Notes: generated by a model from the sequence alone, not told the origin. Shown: positions 47,639 through 57,141, numbered from the stretch's first letter. The stretch: DNA of 64,000 nt from Marinococcus halophilus (GCF_002265875.1 NZ_NPFA01000002.1:62157-126156), one strand, 5' to 3'. Program-made: numbers and translations.

Positions 47639-48973
47639 ATGACTGTATTTAACAACGTACCAACGATCAACTTTGAGGGAGCAGCTTCGGCTAATGACTT
47701 TTCTTTTAAGCACTATGACAAGGACGCGACCGTTATGGGGAAATCGATGGATGAATGGCTCCGTTTTTCAGTAGCCTACTGGCATACGCACACCTTTGGG
47801 GGGGAAGATCCATTCGGCGGACCGACGATGGAGCGTTCCTATCAGAAATACAACGGCATGGATCTCGCGAAAGCACGGGTGGAGGCGAACTTTGAACTTT
47901 TGAATAAGCTGGGCATCACCCGGTTTGCGTTTCATGACATTGACATTGCCCCGGAAGGTAATTCTTTAAAAGAAACCTATCAAAATATTGATACGATCAC
48001 TGCGATGCTGAAGGATAATATGAAAGAACACGGCATTGGTCTTCTGTGGAATACAGCGAATATGTTTATGGACCGCCGGTTTATGCACGGGGCAGCGACG
48101 ACAAACAATGCGGACGTGTATGCCTATGCCGCAGCTAAAGTAAAAAAACAGCTTGAGGTGGCGAAAGAACTGGGTGCGCAGAACTACGTGTTTTGGGGCG
48201 GCCGGGAAGGCTACGAGACTCTGCTTAATACTGATATGAAACGCGAAATGGATAACCTGGCACGCTTCTATCACATGGCGGTGGATTATGCGAAAGAGAT
48301 AGGTTTTGAAGGGCAGATGCTTATTGAACCAAAACCGAGGGAACCAATGAAGCACCAGTACGACTTTGATGTTGCTACAGCCTACGCGTTCCTGCAAAAA
48401 TATGATCTCGACAGTCATTTTAAAATGAACATTGAATCAAACCACGCCACGCTTGCCGGCCATACATTTGAACATGAACTCCGCTACGCGAGAGAAATGG
48501 GCATTCTTGGCTCTGTGGACGCAAACCAGGGCGACCTGCTGCTCGGATGGGACACTGACGAGTTCCCAACTGATATCTACGATGCGACACTTGCCATGTA
48601 CGAAATTCTGAAAAACGACGGCCTCGGTACCGGCGGCTTAAACTTTGATGCCAAGGTGCGGCGCCCGTCCCATAAGCCGGAAGACCTGTTTCACGCGCAT
48701 ATTGCGGGAATGGACACCTTCGCGTATGGATTAAAAGCAGCCTCCCAGCTGATCGAAGACCGTGTATTTGAAAACATCGTGGAGGAGCGCTACAGCAGCT
48801 TTGATAAAGGGGTGGGAAGTGACATTCTCGCCGGGAAAACAAGCTTTAAAGAACTCGAAGCTTACGCCCTTGAACTCCAGGAGCCGATCGAACATCAGTC
48901 GGGTAAACAGGAGCTTATTAAGGCAAAACTGAACCAATATATTTTAAACGCAAACAATACAGTTAAAGTTTAA
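47639..48973 (+). CDS. xylA: Xylose isomerase
   Basis: A 444-residue metal-dependent enzyme that converts D-xylose to D-xylulose. Family motifs: [17 protein letters not shown]-type start, [12 protein letters not shown] (catalytic His/Asp), [69 protein letters not shown] and [11 protein letters not shown]. Length equals the B. subtilis enzyme. RBS AGGAGGATG. Together with XylB it feeds xylulose-5-phosphate to the pentose phosphate pathway. Confidence 0.95.
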   Translation: MTVFNNVPTINFEGAASANDFSFKHYDKDATVMGKSMDEWLRFSVAYWHTHTFGGEDPFGGPTMERSYQKYNGMDLAKARVEANFELLNKLGITRFAFHDIDIAPEGNSLKETYQNIDTITAMLKDNMKEHGIGLLWNTANMFMDRRFMHGAATTNNADVYAYAAAKVKKQLEVAKELGAQNYVFWGGREGYETLLNTDMKREMDNLARFYHMAVDYAKEIGFEGQMLIEPKPREPMKHQYDFDVATAYAFLQKYDLDSHFKMNIESNHATLAGHTFEHELRYAREMGILGSVDANQGDLLLGWDTDEFPTDIYDATLAMYEILKNDGLGTGGLNFDAKVRRPSHKPEDLFHAHIAGMDTFAYGLKAASQLIEDRVFENIVEERYSSFDKGVGSDILAGKTSFKELEAYALELQEPIEHQSGKQELIKAKLNQYILNANNTVKV

Positions 48974-48989
48974 GCAAAGAGGTGCTGGC

Positions 48990-50474
48990 ATGACTTATGT
49001 AATCGGAGTCGATTTAGGAACGAGCGCAGTGAAATCGCTTCTTGTGAATAGAAGTGGCGAGGTGACAGCATCGGTATCAAAATCGCTGTCTGTCCAACAG
49101 CCGGCGGCAGGGCATTCCGAGCAGAACCCTGATGAATGGGTGGAGCAGACGGAAGCATCGATTCAGGCGCTGATGGAGAAGACAGGCATCAAAGCAGAAG
49201 AAGTAGAAAGCCTCAGTTTTTCCGGCCAGATGCACGGCCTCGTCCTTCTCGATGATGCCGGGCGTCCGCTGCGCCCGGCCATACTCTGGAACGATACAAG
49301 AACATCGGAGCAGTGCGAAATGATCCGCCGTATGATCGGGGAGAACGAGTTGATTGAGGCGACGCAGAACACCGTTCTCGAAGGCTTTACTCTCCCTAAA
49401 ATGCTCTGGGTGCAGGAGCATGAGCCGGAGGTATGGAGCAGGGCAGCATCCTTCCTGTTGCCAAAGGACTATGTCCGGTACCGGCTGACGGGCAGCATGC
49501 AGATGGAGCTATCGGATGCAGCCGGCACGCTTCTGTTGGATGTGAAGCGGAAAACATGGAGCCACGCGATGCTCGAGGGCTTTAACCTTTCCTCCTCCTT
49601 CTGCCCACCGCTGATTGAGTCACACGAAAGCGCCGGCAGACTGACGAAGGAAGCAGCAGCCCGAACAGGACTGCATAACAGGGTAAATGTTATTGCAGGC
49701 GGCGCTGATAATGCCTGCGGTGCTTTAGGAAGCGGTATTACGGAACCCGGGGAAGGCCTTCTAAGCATTGGGACGTCCGGAGTGCTCCTGGTACCGGATC
49801 ACGGGGAAGCAGTGCCAGATGGACGCCTGCATTATTTTAACCATGCTTCGGAAGATCAGTATTATTATATGGGCGTCACGCTTTCTGCCGGAAACAGCCT
49901 GCAGTGGGTGAAAGACAATCTGTTTTTTGACGAAACGATTGAAGAACTGGTCGAACGGGCCTCTCAGGTGCCGGCAGGAGCAGATCATTTATTGTTCGCC
50001 CCGTTTTTAACTGGAGAACGGACTCCGTATATGGATGCAGGCATCAGGGGCAGCTTTATCGGGCTTGACATCCGTCATACAAGAGGGCATATTGTCCGCG
50101 CGGTCATGGAAGGAATCACGTATTCGCTAAAGGAGTCTCATGATATTATTCTTCAGCAGGGGTTTCAGGTAAATTCCCTTGTGTCCATCGGCGGGGGAGC
50201 AAAAAGTTCCTTCTGGCTTCAGATGCAGGCCGATGCTTTTGGCTGCCCGGTGCGCAGACTGGCACATGAACAAGGGCCGGGGCTCGGGGCAGCAATGCTT
50301 GCAGCCTATGGCGCAGGATGGTTTGCAACGCTCGAGGAATGCAAAAAGATATTTGTAAACGAAAGCGAAACATTTTATCCGGATCCGGATCAATCATTGA
50401 TATATGAAAAAACGTTTCAGGCTTATAAAAAAATATATGCACAAACGTCGCCGTTTACTGTACAGAGACTGTAA
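48990..50474 (+). CDS. xylB: Xylulokinase
   Basis: A 494-residue FGGY-family kinase that phosphorylates D-xylulose. Signatures: IGVDLGTSAVKSLL (phosphate loop), LSFSGQMHGLVLLD, ILWNDTRT, LPKDYVRYRLTG, GGADNACGALGSG, SIGTSGVLL, and SIGGGAKSSFWLQMQAD. It starts 17 nt after xylA stop with AAAGAGG upstream. The stem at 50478-50512 terminates the operon. Confidence 0.93.
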   Translation: MTYVIGVDLGTSAVKSLLVNRSGEVTASVSKSLSVQQPAAGHSEQNPDEWVEQTEASIQALMEKTGIKAEEVESLSFSGQMHGLVLLDDAGRPLRPAILWNDTRTSEQCEMIRRMIGENELIEATQNTVLEGFTLPKMLWVQEHEPEVWSRAASFLLPKDYVRYRLTGSMQMELSDAAGTLLLDVKRKTWSHAMLEGFNLSSSFCPPLIESHESAGRLTKEAAARTGLHNRVNVIAGGADNACGALGSGITEPGEGLLSIGTSGVLLVPDHGEAVPDGRLHYFNHASEDQYYYMGVTLSAGNSLQWVKDNLFFDETIEELVERASQVPAGADHLLFAPFLTGERTPYMDAGIRGSFIGLDIRHTRGHIVRAVMEGITYSLKESHDIILQQGFQVNSLVSIGGGAKSSFWLQMQADAFGCPVRRLAHEQGPGLGAAMLAAYGAGWFATLEECKKIFVNESETFYPDPDQSLIYEKTFQAYKKIYAQTSPFTVQRL

Positions 50475-50475
50475 T

Positions 50476-50515
50476 GAACAGGCAAAAGTCTTTTCAGGCT
50501 TTTGCCTGTTTTATT
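50476..50515 (+). terminator. Terminator of the xylAB operon
   Basis: AACAGGCAAAAG pairs with CTTTTGCCTGTT, loop about 10 nt, followed by TTATTAAA. Confidence 0.8.
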
Positions 50516-50537
50516 AAAGAATAATTGAAGATTGCGA

Positions 50538-50553
50538 TCCGAAACGTTTTGGA
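50538..50553. promoter_or_regulatory. Near-perfect palindrome, LacI-family-type operator
   Basis: TCCGAAACGTTTTGGA with AAACGTTT at its centre; one mismatch between arms. Lies upstream of the ThuA-like gene and resembles operators of LacI/GalR-type regulators. Confidence 0.45.
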
Positions 50554-50613
50554 TTACTATGGAGGGGAAGTAGGTGCCCAACTCATAATAGGCACAAATA
50601 TTTTTAGTTGGTT

Positions 50614-50628
50614 TTGGAAACGCCTTCA
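50614..50628. promoter_or_regulatory. cre-like catabolite repression site
   Basis: TTGGAAACGCCTTCA fits the CcpA consensus WTGNAANCGNWNNCW with one mismatch, 32 nt before the ThuA-like gene. Confidence 0.6.
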
Positions 50629-50659
50629 GAAGATACTTAACTACCAAAGGAGGAACGAT

Positions 50660-51397
50660 ATGAATATTACAATCTGGAACGAAAACAGGCATGAACAGAA
50701 AAATCCCGCCGTCTCCGAAGTTTATCCGAAGGGGATCCACGGAGCATTGGCTGAATTTTTAACGGAAGAAACGGGCGTTGTACGGACGGCTACACTCGAC
50801 GAACCAGAGCATGGACTCACGGAGGAAGTGTTAAACGATACCGATGTGCTGCTCTGGTGGGGCCACATTGCCCATGACGAAGTCGAAGACGATATTGTGC
50901 GGCGTGTCCAAAAGCGTGTCCTAGATGGCATGGGGCTGATTGTGCTTCATTCCGGCCATTTGTCGAAAATATTCCGTACGCTGATGGGCACAGGCTGCGA
51001 TTTAAAGTGGCGGGAAGCAGATGAACGTGAGCGTCTCTGGGTGGTGGAGCCTGGGCATCCGATAACCGAAGGAATTGGAGAGTATATCGAAATGCCGAAG
51101 GAGGAAATGTATGGTGAGCATTTTGACATTCCGGCACCGGACGAACTCGTGTTTATCAGCTGGTTCGAAGGCGGGGAGGTTTTCCGAAGCGGGGCAACGT
51201 TCACCCGGGGACGGGGGAAGATTTTTTATTTCCGTCCAGGCCACGAAACGTATCCCACCTATTACCATCAGGACATTCAAACAGTAATCAAAAACGCAGT
51301 TCAGTGGGCTGGGCCGAAAAATACCCCGGCGCCCGTTTATGGCAATGCCAAGCCGCTTGAAACCATTTCGAGTAAAGATGTGGAGGAAGAGAATTAA
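50660..51397 (+). CDS. ThuA-like domain protein
   Basis: A 245-residue protein of the ThuA (trehalose utilisation) family with a glutamine-amidotransferase-like fold: [11 protein letters not shown]-type start, [44 protein letters not shown], and [35 protein letters not shown] precedes ATG 50660; the frame is also open from 50525 but without a ribosome site. It overlaps the following oxidoreductase by 1 nt. ThuA/Gfo-Idh pairs in Bacillus are thought to act on 3-keto or other oxidised sugars; the substrate here is unknown. Confidence 0.85.
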   Translation: MNITIWNENRHEQKNPAVSEVYPKGIHGALAEFLTEETGVVRTATLDEPEHGLTEEVLNDTDVLLWWGHIAHDEVEDDIVRRVQKRVLDGMGLIVLHSGHLSKIFRTLMGTGCDLKWREADERERLWVVEPGHPITEGIGEYIEMPKEEMYGEHFDIPAPDELVFISWFEGGEVFRSGATFTRGRGKIFYFRPGHETYPTYYHQDIQTVIKNAVQWAGPKNTPAPVYGNAKPLETISSKDVEEEN

Positions 51398-52452
51398 TGG
51401 ATATACTGCAGATAGGTATCATTGGTGCAGGGGGCATTGCCCAGGGCAGGCACATTCCTGCTTTCCAGCTGATCGAAGACGCGCACGTAGCTGCTGTTTT
51501 TGATACAGACTTCAAAAAAGCGGAGAGAGCTGCCGAAGCATTCGATATCCCGGCTGTGTGTGGGACAGTGGAAGAGCTGCTCAAACAGGTAGAAGCAGTA
51601 ATTATCTGCACGCCGAACAAATTTCATGCAGAGCTTGCCGTACAGGCGCTCGATGCAGGAGTCCACGTGCTTTGTGAAAAACCGATGGCAATGACCACTG
51701 CCGAGTGCAGAGATATGATTGAAGCATCCGAACGCTCGGGGGCGGTATTAACGATTGGTTATCATTACCGTTATATGCAGGAATCCCGCACGGCGAGACA
51801 AATGGTGCAGGAGGGCGAAATTGGCGATCCGCTTGTCGTACGTCTGCAGGCGATGCGAAGGCGAAAGGTGCCTGGGTGGGGGGTTTTTACAAACAAAGAC
51901 CTTCAGGGTGGCGGCAGCCTGATGGATTATGGGTGTCACCTGCTTGATCTTTCGCTATGGCTGCTGGATGACCCCCGGCCGGTTGAAGTCAGTGGAAGAA
52001 CTTACGACCGTTTAAGTAAAACGCCCGGCCAGATTAACGAATGGGGAGCTATTGATGCTGAAAGCTTTACCGTAGAGGATCATGTGACCGGCTATATTAC
52101 ATTTGAAAATGGAATGACGCTGCTGCTCGAATCGTCCTGGGCTGCGAATATTAAAGAAGATAAAGAGGAGCTGAGCATTTCCGGGGTTGACGGCGGCCTC
52201 CAGGTCTTTCCGCTTGAGCTTTACCAGTCGAAATACGGCTCTATGATGAGTACAGAGCCTCACTTAACAAACCCGGAGCGCGAGGACGTGCTGCAGGCGA
52301 AAAATTTCACAGAAGCGTGCCTCGGGCTGGCGGAAATTGTTGTCAAGCCAGAGCAAGCCCTTCGTGTCACCCGGATTATTGAAGCTGTTTATGAAAGCAG
52401 CAGAACTGGAAAAAGCGTACGTCTGGACAATGTGTATGCCGACGAAGTATAA
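51397..52452 (+). CDS. Gfo/Idh/MocA-family oxidoreductase
   Basis: A 351-residue NAD(P)-dependent sugar dehydrogenase. The Rossmann domain starts IGIIGAGGIAQGRHIPAF, with VIICTPNKFHAELAVQALDAGVHVLCEKPMA (EKP motif), and the C-terminal domain has GGSLMDYGCHLLDLSLWLL. ATG overlaps the ThuA-like stop (TAATG), so they are translated together. It probably oxidises a sugar or inositol-like molecule. Terminator after it at 52453. Confidence 0.88.
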   Translation: MDILQIGIIGAGGIAQGRHIPAFQLIEDAHVAAVFDTDFKKAERAAEAFDIPAVCGTVEELLKQVEAVIICTPNKFHAELAVQALDAGVHVLCEKPMAMTTAECRDMIEASERSGAVLTIGYHYRYMQESRTARQMVQEGEIGDPLVVRLQAMRRRKVPGWGVFTNKDLQGGGSLMDYGCHLLDLSLWLLDDPRPVEVSGRTYDRLSKTPGQINEWGAIDAESFTVEDHVTGYITFENGMTLLLESSWAANIKEDKEELSISGVDGGLQVFPLELYQSKYGSMMSTEPHLTNPEREDVLQAKNFTEACLGLAEIVVKPEQALRVTRIIEAVYESSRTGKSVRLDNVYADEV

Positions 52453-52478
52453 GCATCCGAAGGGGTGCTTTTTTTATT
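52452..52478 (+). terminator. Intrinsic terminator
   Basis: AAGCAYCC / GGGGTGCTT hairpin with loop GAA, then TTTTTTT. Confidence 0.8.
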
Positions 52479-52596
52479 TACTTTAAAACTGTTCTTAATA
52501 AAAAATTTTTATAATTTTTTAAGTATTGACCGTTTGAATGCAAACACAAAGGGAATGGAAGGATTGTATTACTACAGAAGGGGGCACTTACTAATT

Positions 52597-53862
52597 ATGG
52601 AAGCAGATCGAAATCGTTGGTTGATGGCGTTATCAGCCGTAGCGATTCATTTGTCGATCGGTTCGGTATATGCGTACAGTGTCTACCAAAATCCGCTGAA
52701 TGAATCACTTGGCTGGAACATTTCCGACGTAACACTCGCATTTACAATTGCAATTTTCTTCTTGGGGATGTCGGCCGCTTCACTAGGGTTTTTTGTGGAA
52801 AAATACGGGCCGAGGATCTCAGCTGCTATTGCAGCCGTGCTGTTTGGCGCCGGAACGATGGGGGCCGGACTTGCGGTCCAGCTTGAAAGTTTGCCATTAT
52901 TTATTGGTTCTTATGGTGTTCTTGGAGGCATTGGTCTTGGTATCGGGTACATATCCCCGGTTTCTACGCTCGTTATGTGGTTTCCGGACCGCAGAGGGAT
53001 GGCTACCGGCATGGCAGTTATGGGATTTGGCGCGGGGGCGCTGATTACAAGTCCCGTAGCAGAATGGCTGATGAACGCTGTGTCAATCCCGGGAGCGTTC
53101 TACATCCTGGGCGCTTCGTACTTCGTTCTTATGCTTGCGGGGGCAAGCTACATGAAGAAGCCGCCGAAGGATTGGATGCCTAAGGGCTACAAGAAGGAAG
53201 ATTTGCAAACGAACCAAAAAGGCGGAGATCTGGCGCAGCTTTCAGCGAAACAGGCTCTCCGGACGATGCGTTTTTACCTGCTCTGGCTCGTAATGTTTAT
53301 TAACATTTCTTCAGGCATTATGCTCCTTGCGGTGGCGTCAAATATGACCCAGTCCATTACCGGCACCAGCGCTGCAGTAGCCGCTACCGTCGTCGGCGTG
53401 ATGGGATTTTTCAACGGAGGGGGACGGATTGTCTGGGCATCGCTCTCGGACTATTTAGGTAGAACGAATACGTTCACGTTATTTTTTCTTATTCAGATTG
53501 TTGCCTTTTTCCTCCTTCCGTTAACGACTAACGTGGTGTTGCTTGCGATTCTTTTGTTTATTATTATTACCTGCTATGGCGGAGGCTTTGCCTGTCTGCC
53601 AGCGTATATCGGCGACTTGTTCGGTACGAGACAGCTCGGAGCTATCCACGGTTTTCTTTTAACGGCCTGGGCGCTTGCCGGGGTTGCGGGGCCGACTGCC
53701 GTTTCAAGCATCGTATCGGCTACAGGAAGCTACACACTCTCATTCTATCTGTTTAACATTCTTCTGGTGGTTGCTTTAGCCGCTATGATTGTCATGAGGT
53801 TTAATATTAAAAAGATTAGAAGAAATAAAGAAAATGAAAGCACAGAAGCGGCAAAAGCTTAA
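52597..53862 (+). CDS. OFA-family MFS transporter (oxalate/formate antiporter-like)
   Basis: A 421-residue transporter with 12 helices. LSIGSVYAYSVYQNPL, GMSAASLGFFVEKYGPR, GIGLGIGYISPVSTLVMWFPDRRGMATGMAV and GFFNGGGRIVWASLSDYLGR are the OFA signatures. It exchanges carboxylates across the membrane; actual substrate unknown. ATG 52597 with GAAGGGGGC upstream is the start; the frame also extends upstream to 52465 without a ribosome site. Basic tail (NIKKIRRNKENEST). Confidence 0.88.
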   Translation: MEADRNRWLMALSAVAIHLSIGSVYAYSVYQNPLNESLGWNISDVTLAFTIAIFFLGMSAASLGFFVEKYGPRISAAIAAVLFGAGTMGAGLAVQLESLPLFIGSYGVLGGIGLGIGYISPVSTLVMWFPDRRGMATGMAVMGFGAGALITSPVAEWLMNAVSIPGAFYILGASYFVLMLAGASYMKKPPKDWMPKGYKKEDLQTNQKGGDLAQLSAKQALRTMRFYLLWLVMFINISSGIMLLAVASNMTQSITGTSAAVAATVVGVMGFFNGGGRIVWASLSDYLGRTNTFTLFFLIQIVAFFLLPLTTNVVLLAILLFIIITCYGGGFACLPAYIGDLFGTRQLGAIHGFLLTAWALAGVAGPTAVSSIVSATGSYTLSFYLFNILLVVALAAMIVMRFNIKKIRRNKENESTEAAKA

Positions 53863-53865
53863 AAT

Positions 53866-53910
53866 AAAGACCCCCTTTTCTCTTTCATAAAGAGAAAAGG
53901 GGGTCTTTAG
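53866..53910. terminator. Strong bidirectional terminator
   Basis: AAAGACCCCCTTTTCTCTTT pairs with its complement over a 3-nt loop; T/A runs on both sides. Between convergent genes. Confidence 0.9.
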
Positions 53911-53912
53911 TG

Positions 53913-54830
53913 TTACGGAAGCTCGTTGCCGGCTGATTGATACAGGTCATACCACTCTTCACGCGTCAAATTAATCTCAGACGCCTCGATAATACCGGAG
54001 AGCCGTTCAGGGTTCATCGTGCCTACAATTGTTTGAATGCGGGCCGGGTGCCGGAGGATCCATGCGGCTGCCACTGCCGATTCTGTAATACGGTAACGGC
54101 CGGCCAGCTCGCTTAGTTTTTTGTTTAGTTCCGGAAACTTGTCATTTCCGACAAACACGCCTTCCATCATGCCATACTGGAACGGGGACCACGCCTGGAC
54201 GGTCATATTGTTCAGCTGGCTGTATTCAAGCAGCCCGCCTTCCCGCATCACGGCCGCCTCATTTTTCATATTTACGTTCAATCCCTGGTCGATCATAAGA
54301 GAGTGCATCAGACCGAACTGTAGCTGATTGGCTATTAAATCCTGTTTTACATGCTGCTTCAAGAGTTCGATCTGCATTGGATGCTGGTTGCTGACACCAA
54401 AATGCCGAACCTTGCCGGAAGTGTAAAGGCTGTCAAATGCTTCAGCTACTTCTTTGGGCTCCATGAGTGCGTCGGGACGGTGAAGAAGGAGGACATCCAG
54501 ATAATCCGTTTGAAGCCGCTGCAGGCTTTCATCAACTGTTTTTAAAATGTGGGATTTGGAAAAATCGAAGGAGTTCCCGCGAATACCTGCCTTAGACTGA
54601 AGAATCACTTTCTCGCGCAGGTCATCATTCATCCCCGCTGCTTTGGCGAAAATTTCTTCGGAATCCCCGCCACCGTAGATGTCGGCGTGGTCAAAAAAGT
54701 TCACCCCGGCATCAAGAGCGGTTTGGAAAACTTTTTCAGCACCGCTTACGGAAAGTTCATTCATTCGCATACATCCGAGCGCTATGTTGGATACGTGGAG
54801 AGAACTGCTGCCTAACTGTATTTGATTCAT
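53913..54830 (-). CDS. Aldo/keto reductase
   Basis: A 305-residue NADPH-dependent AKR of the YdhF-like group. Catalytic tetrad: Asp in FFDHADIYGGG, Tyr in the same segment, Lys in VILQSKAG, and His in VLLLHRPDAL; also VSNQHPMQIELL and the C-terminal VGTMNPERL. Substrate unknown. AGAGGTG precedes ATG 54830. Single gene. Confidence 0.9.
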   Translation of the reverse strand: MNQIQLGSSSLHVSNIALGCMRMNELSVSGAEKVFQTALDAGVNFFDHADIYGGGDSEEIFAKAAGMNDDLREKVILQSKAGIRGNSFDFSKSHILKTVDESLQRLQTDYLDVLLLHRPDALMEPKEVAEAFDSLYTSGKVRHFGVSNQHPMQIELLKQHVKQDLIANQLQFGLMHSLMIDQGLNVNMKNEAAVMREGGLLEYSQLNNMTVQAWSPFQYGMMEGVFVGNDKFPELNKKLSELAGRYRITESAVAAAWILRHPARIQTIVGTMNPERLSGIIEASEINLTREEWYDLYQSAGNELP

Positions 54831-54972
54831 CTGGGCACCTCTTTTTTTTCAGTATAAGACTAGTGTAACATGATGGATGTGTGTCAGTCATGATAGCGCT
54901 GTCAAAAATCTGGAAAGTGACTTTTGAACATAAATATGGTAATTTGTAGAAAAACGTTAAAGGGTGTCAGAC

Positions 54973-55200
54973 ATGAAACGAAAAACGATAAACAGTTATT
55001 TTATTCTATTCTGGCTTATCATCGGTATATGGAATATCGGCCTTGGGGTTATCGTCACTCTCGTGCTGCAAAGCTATATATGGGCGCTCATTCATATCCT
55101 GGCCGGAGTCCTCTGTTTAATCGTAATGGAAGCTGTGCGCCGTGGAAAATTACAGCTTAAACAGGAAAAAGAAAAACATCTGCATGAGAGCGATCAGTAG
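54973..55200 (+). CDS. Small two-helix membrane protein (75 aa)
   Basis: ATG 54973 with AAAGGG 8 nt upstream. Hydrophobic segments at about residues 9-30 and 34-53 (LFWLIIGIWNIGLGVIVTLVL; WALIHILAGVLCLIVM) and a basic, Gln/Lys-rich tail. Unknown family. Confidence 0.6.
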   Translation: MKRKTINSYFILFWLIIGIWNIGLGVIVTLVLQSYIWALIHILAGVLCLIVMEAVRRGKLQLKQEKEKHLHESDQ

Positions 55201-55272
55201 TTTGATTCCCCTGGAATCAAAATTGTAATAATTTGATGATTATCCTGGAGACTTTTCGGAAATAGACTATTA

Positions 55273-55509
55273 ATGATAAACAAAGGGGTGAACATTATAT
55301 TACAGACCAGAGGGGCAAAAACAATTAAAAGTATTATCCAGGACAATGAAAAGCCGCTTACTAATAAAGATGTCGCCGCCATATTAAAAGATAAAAACAG
55401 CATTGACAGCTCTTTTGCTTTAAAAACTATTGATTCGATGGTGGGTAATGGGCAGTTAATGCTTATCCGATATGTTGACGCCGGGGTGTATGTAGTAGAG
55501 GTAAAATAA
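55273..55509 (+). CDS. Hypothetical protein with unusual start context
   Basis: 78 residues if started at ATG 55273, but AAAGGGGTG (55282-55290) lies inside the frame and points to a start a few codons later, where only ATT/ATA/TTA codons stand. Either translation starts at ATG 55273 without a clear ribosome site, or at a non-standard ATT. The product (AKTIKSIIQDNEKPLTNKDVAAILKDKNSIDSSFALKTIDSMVGNGQLMLI) looks like a small winged-helix-like fold. No family recognised. Confidence 0.5.
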   Translation: MINKGVNIILQTRGAKTIKSIIQDNEKPLTNKDVAAILKDKNSIDSSFALKTIDSMVGNGQLMLIRYVDAGVYVVEVK

Positions 55510-55647
55510 TTTATGTTAACTGTTTTATGAACAGTTAACATTATCTCTTTTTTTAATAGAATATCTGTACATAATTTTCCTGTTACGAAAACAGGAGCCT
55601 TGTAACCTGAAGAATAGAGAATTACTTTAGAGAAGAGGGTGATGGCA

Positions 55648-56046
55648 ATGAGTTTCGAAGATGAGTTCGTAGCTAAAGCAAAAGAATATTTAGAAGAAGA
55701 TAAAGATGCAAACATTATGAACGAAGTAAACTGGGAAATTGCCAAATACTTTAATAATTTGAACAAAGAAATTGGTGAAGTGAAAAACGATTCGTTCAGC
55801 AGCTACGGTTCTAAGCACCGCAGCTATATGACCATTGATAACCGTGAAGTGATTTTTGAAACGATTACAGAGGACGGCAATTATTACATTCAGGTTACGC
55901 AGGGGACAGACGACAGCAGCAATGAGCTGGATGTTATATATGTGCAGGAAGGTAGAATGTACAGCAGGGAAGAAGATAAAGAATTTGATATGGATATCGT
56001 CCGGAATCATCTTAAGAATACATTCGGTGACATACTCGGACTTTAG
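55648..56046 (+). CDS. Hypothetical acidic protein (132 aa)
   Basis: ATG 55648 with GAGAAGAGGG about 9 nt upstream; earlier ATG/GTG codons are too close to it. Acidic helical N-terminus (FEDEFVAKAKEYLEEDKD) followed by a beta-rich domain (SYMTIDNREVIFETITEDGNYYIQVTQ). No family recognised. A terminator follows at 56046. Confidence 0.65.
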   Translation: MSFEDEFVAKAKEYLEEDKDANIMNEVNWEIAKYFNNLNKEIGEVKNDSFSSYGSKHRSYMTIDNREVIFETITEDGNYYIQVTQGTDDSSNELDVIYVQEGRMYSREEDKEFDMDIVRNHLKNTFGDILGL

Positions 56047-56076
56047 AAAAAGCGCCCGCCGCGGCGCTTTTTTATT
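56044..56076 (+). terminator. Intrinsic terminator
   Basis: AAGCGCC / GGCGCTT stem with CGCCGC loop, then TTTTTTA. Confidence 0.85.
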
Positions 56077-56159
56077 TAGGAAAATTATTAACTAATTCTG
56101 AAAGAAATAAGTTCTGATTTTTCCTTAATGGGTATATTGTCATTAAGGGGGTATACGCC

Positions 56160-56381
56160 ATGGGGGTTGTTTATATCGAGCGGCATATTCGCCAGGTGCA
56201 GGTAATTATTTGTAGTGAAGGACACATGCTGCATTGCCTTGTATGGCCGGGGGAAGGGGGGTGGGTAGCTGATATACACTCCATGCAGAACAGCGGTTTT
56301 CATCCGACGTTTGAGCGGGTCTATTTTCCAGAGAATGAAGAGATCATACAGCTCGGAAGACATATATACGTTCTGCGGTAA
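56160..56381 (+). CDS. Small hypothetical protein (73 aa)
   Basis: ATG 56160 with AAGGGGGT about 9 nt upstream. Beta-rich, with a Trp-Pro-Gly-Glu-Gly-Gly-Trp turn and HMLHCLVW; no membrane segment. Unknown. A terminator-like stem of GCAGAA / TTCTGC lies after it. Confidence 0.55.
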   Translation: MGVVYIERHIRQVQVIICSEGHMLHCLVWPGEGGWVADIHSMQNSGFHPTFERVYFPENEEIIQLGRHIYVLR

Positions 56382-56419
56382 AAAGGCAGAAGCGTGAAGC
56401 TTTCTGCCTTTGAGCTGCG

Positions 56420-56728
56420 CTAAAGAGTATTTGGGTCCGTGTAACCGATAGGCCCCCGGGATTCGGAATGCTCCACTACGGTGAGAATAAACCGCATGGG
56501 GATAAAGACGGTCCGGCTGCCGCCAGAGCCTCTCCCGGCTTTTTCTTGATAAAAATAAACGCCAGCTTCTTCAATACCGCAGTTATCGGCTGATACTACA
56601 GCTTTAACGTAGCTTGAATGCTCCTCGAACGTCCCTTCGCTTTGGAATCCATTTAAGTCAAAAAGTGGAATGGCAGAAGGCTCAAAGTAAACCTCAATGA
56701 AATTCGAGCTGTCTACTGATGAACTCAT
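56420..56728 (-). CDS. Hypothetical protein (102 aa)
   Basis: ATG 56728 with AAAGGAGGGTTA upstream. Soluble, beta-rich protein (NFIEVYFEPSAIPLFDLNGFQSEG; TVFIPMRFILTVVEHSES). No family recognised. Convergent with the 73-aa gene. Confidence 0.6.
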   Translation of the reverse strand: MSSSVDSSNFIEVYFEPSAIPLFDLNGFQSEGTFEEHSSYVKAVVSADNCGIEEAGVYFYQEKAGRGSGGSRTVFIPMRFILTVVEHSESRGPIGYTDPNTL

Positions 56729-56926
56729 GGATAACCCTCCTTTCAGTAGTTATTTACCATAATATACCCTGAAAAGAATTAATAAAAGTAGAGAATGCTA
56801 AAGGGTTGAAGGATGAATATACATCAACATACAGTTTTTTATTGCTGTAGGGAATATGGGTTAGGAGAGGAGATACGAGAAAATGCAGCTTAAAATTAAG
56901 AAGGGGGCTCCCCAATAACAATAAAA

Positions 56927-56955
56927 AAGCAGAAGCCTGCGGCTCCTGCTGAGGT
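56927..56955 (-). terminator. Terminator of tRNA-Val
   Basis: Minus strand AGCAGGAGC/GCTTCTGCT hairpin followed by TTTTTATTG. Confidence 0.8.
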
Positions 56956-56968
56956 TTATTATATATGA

Positions 56969-57044
56969 TGGTGTCCCGTACTGGGCTCGAACCAGTGACC
57001 TCCACCCTGTCAAGGTGGCGCTCTCCCTACTGAGCTAACGGAAC
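56969..57044 (-). tRNA. tRNA-Val (anticodon GAC)
   Basis: Complete cloverleaf on the minus strand: acceptor GTTCCGT/ACGGGAC, D arm GCTC/GAGC, anticodon stem CCACC/GGTGG with loop TTGACAG (anticodon GAC, decoding GTC), T arm ACTGG-TTCGAAC-CCAGT, discriminator A and encoded CCA. Promoter TTGACA/TATATT upstream and a terminator downstream. Confidence 0.93.
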
Positions 57045-57072
57045 AATTAGTATAGAACGAAGCGACAGAAAT

Positions 57073-57101
57073 AATATACAATAGGAAAAGAGCAATGTCA
57101 A
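57073..57101 (-). promoter_or_regulatory. Promoter of tRNA-Val
   Basis: Minus strand perfect TTGACA (57101-57096), 17-nt spacer, TATATT (57078-57073). Confidence 0.8.
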
Positions 57102-57141
57102 TCCTTCCTCAGTTAAATTATACATGGAAAGCAGGGTTTCA

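Noticed and set aside
50525-50659. N-terminal extension of the ThuA-like protein
   Set aside because: This stretch holds the palindrome and cre site, and a strong RBS stands before ATG 50660.
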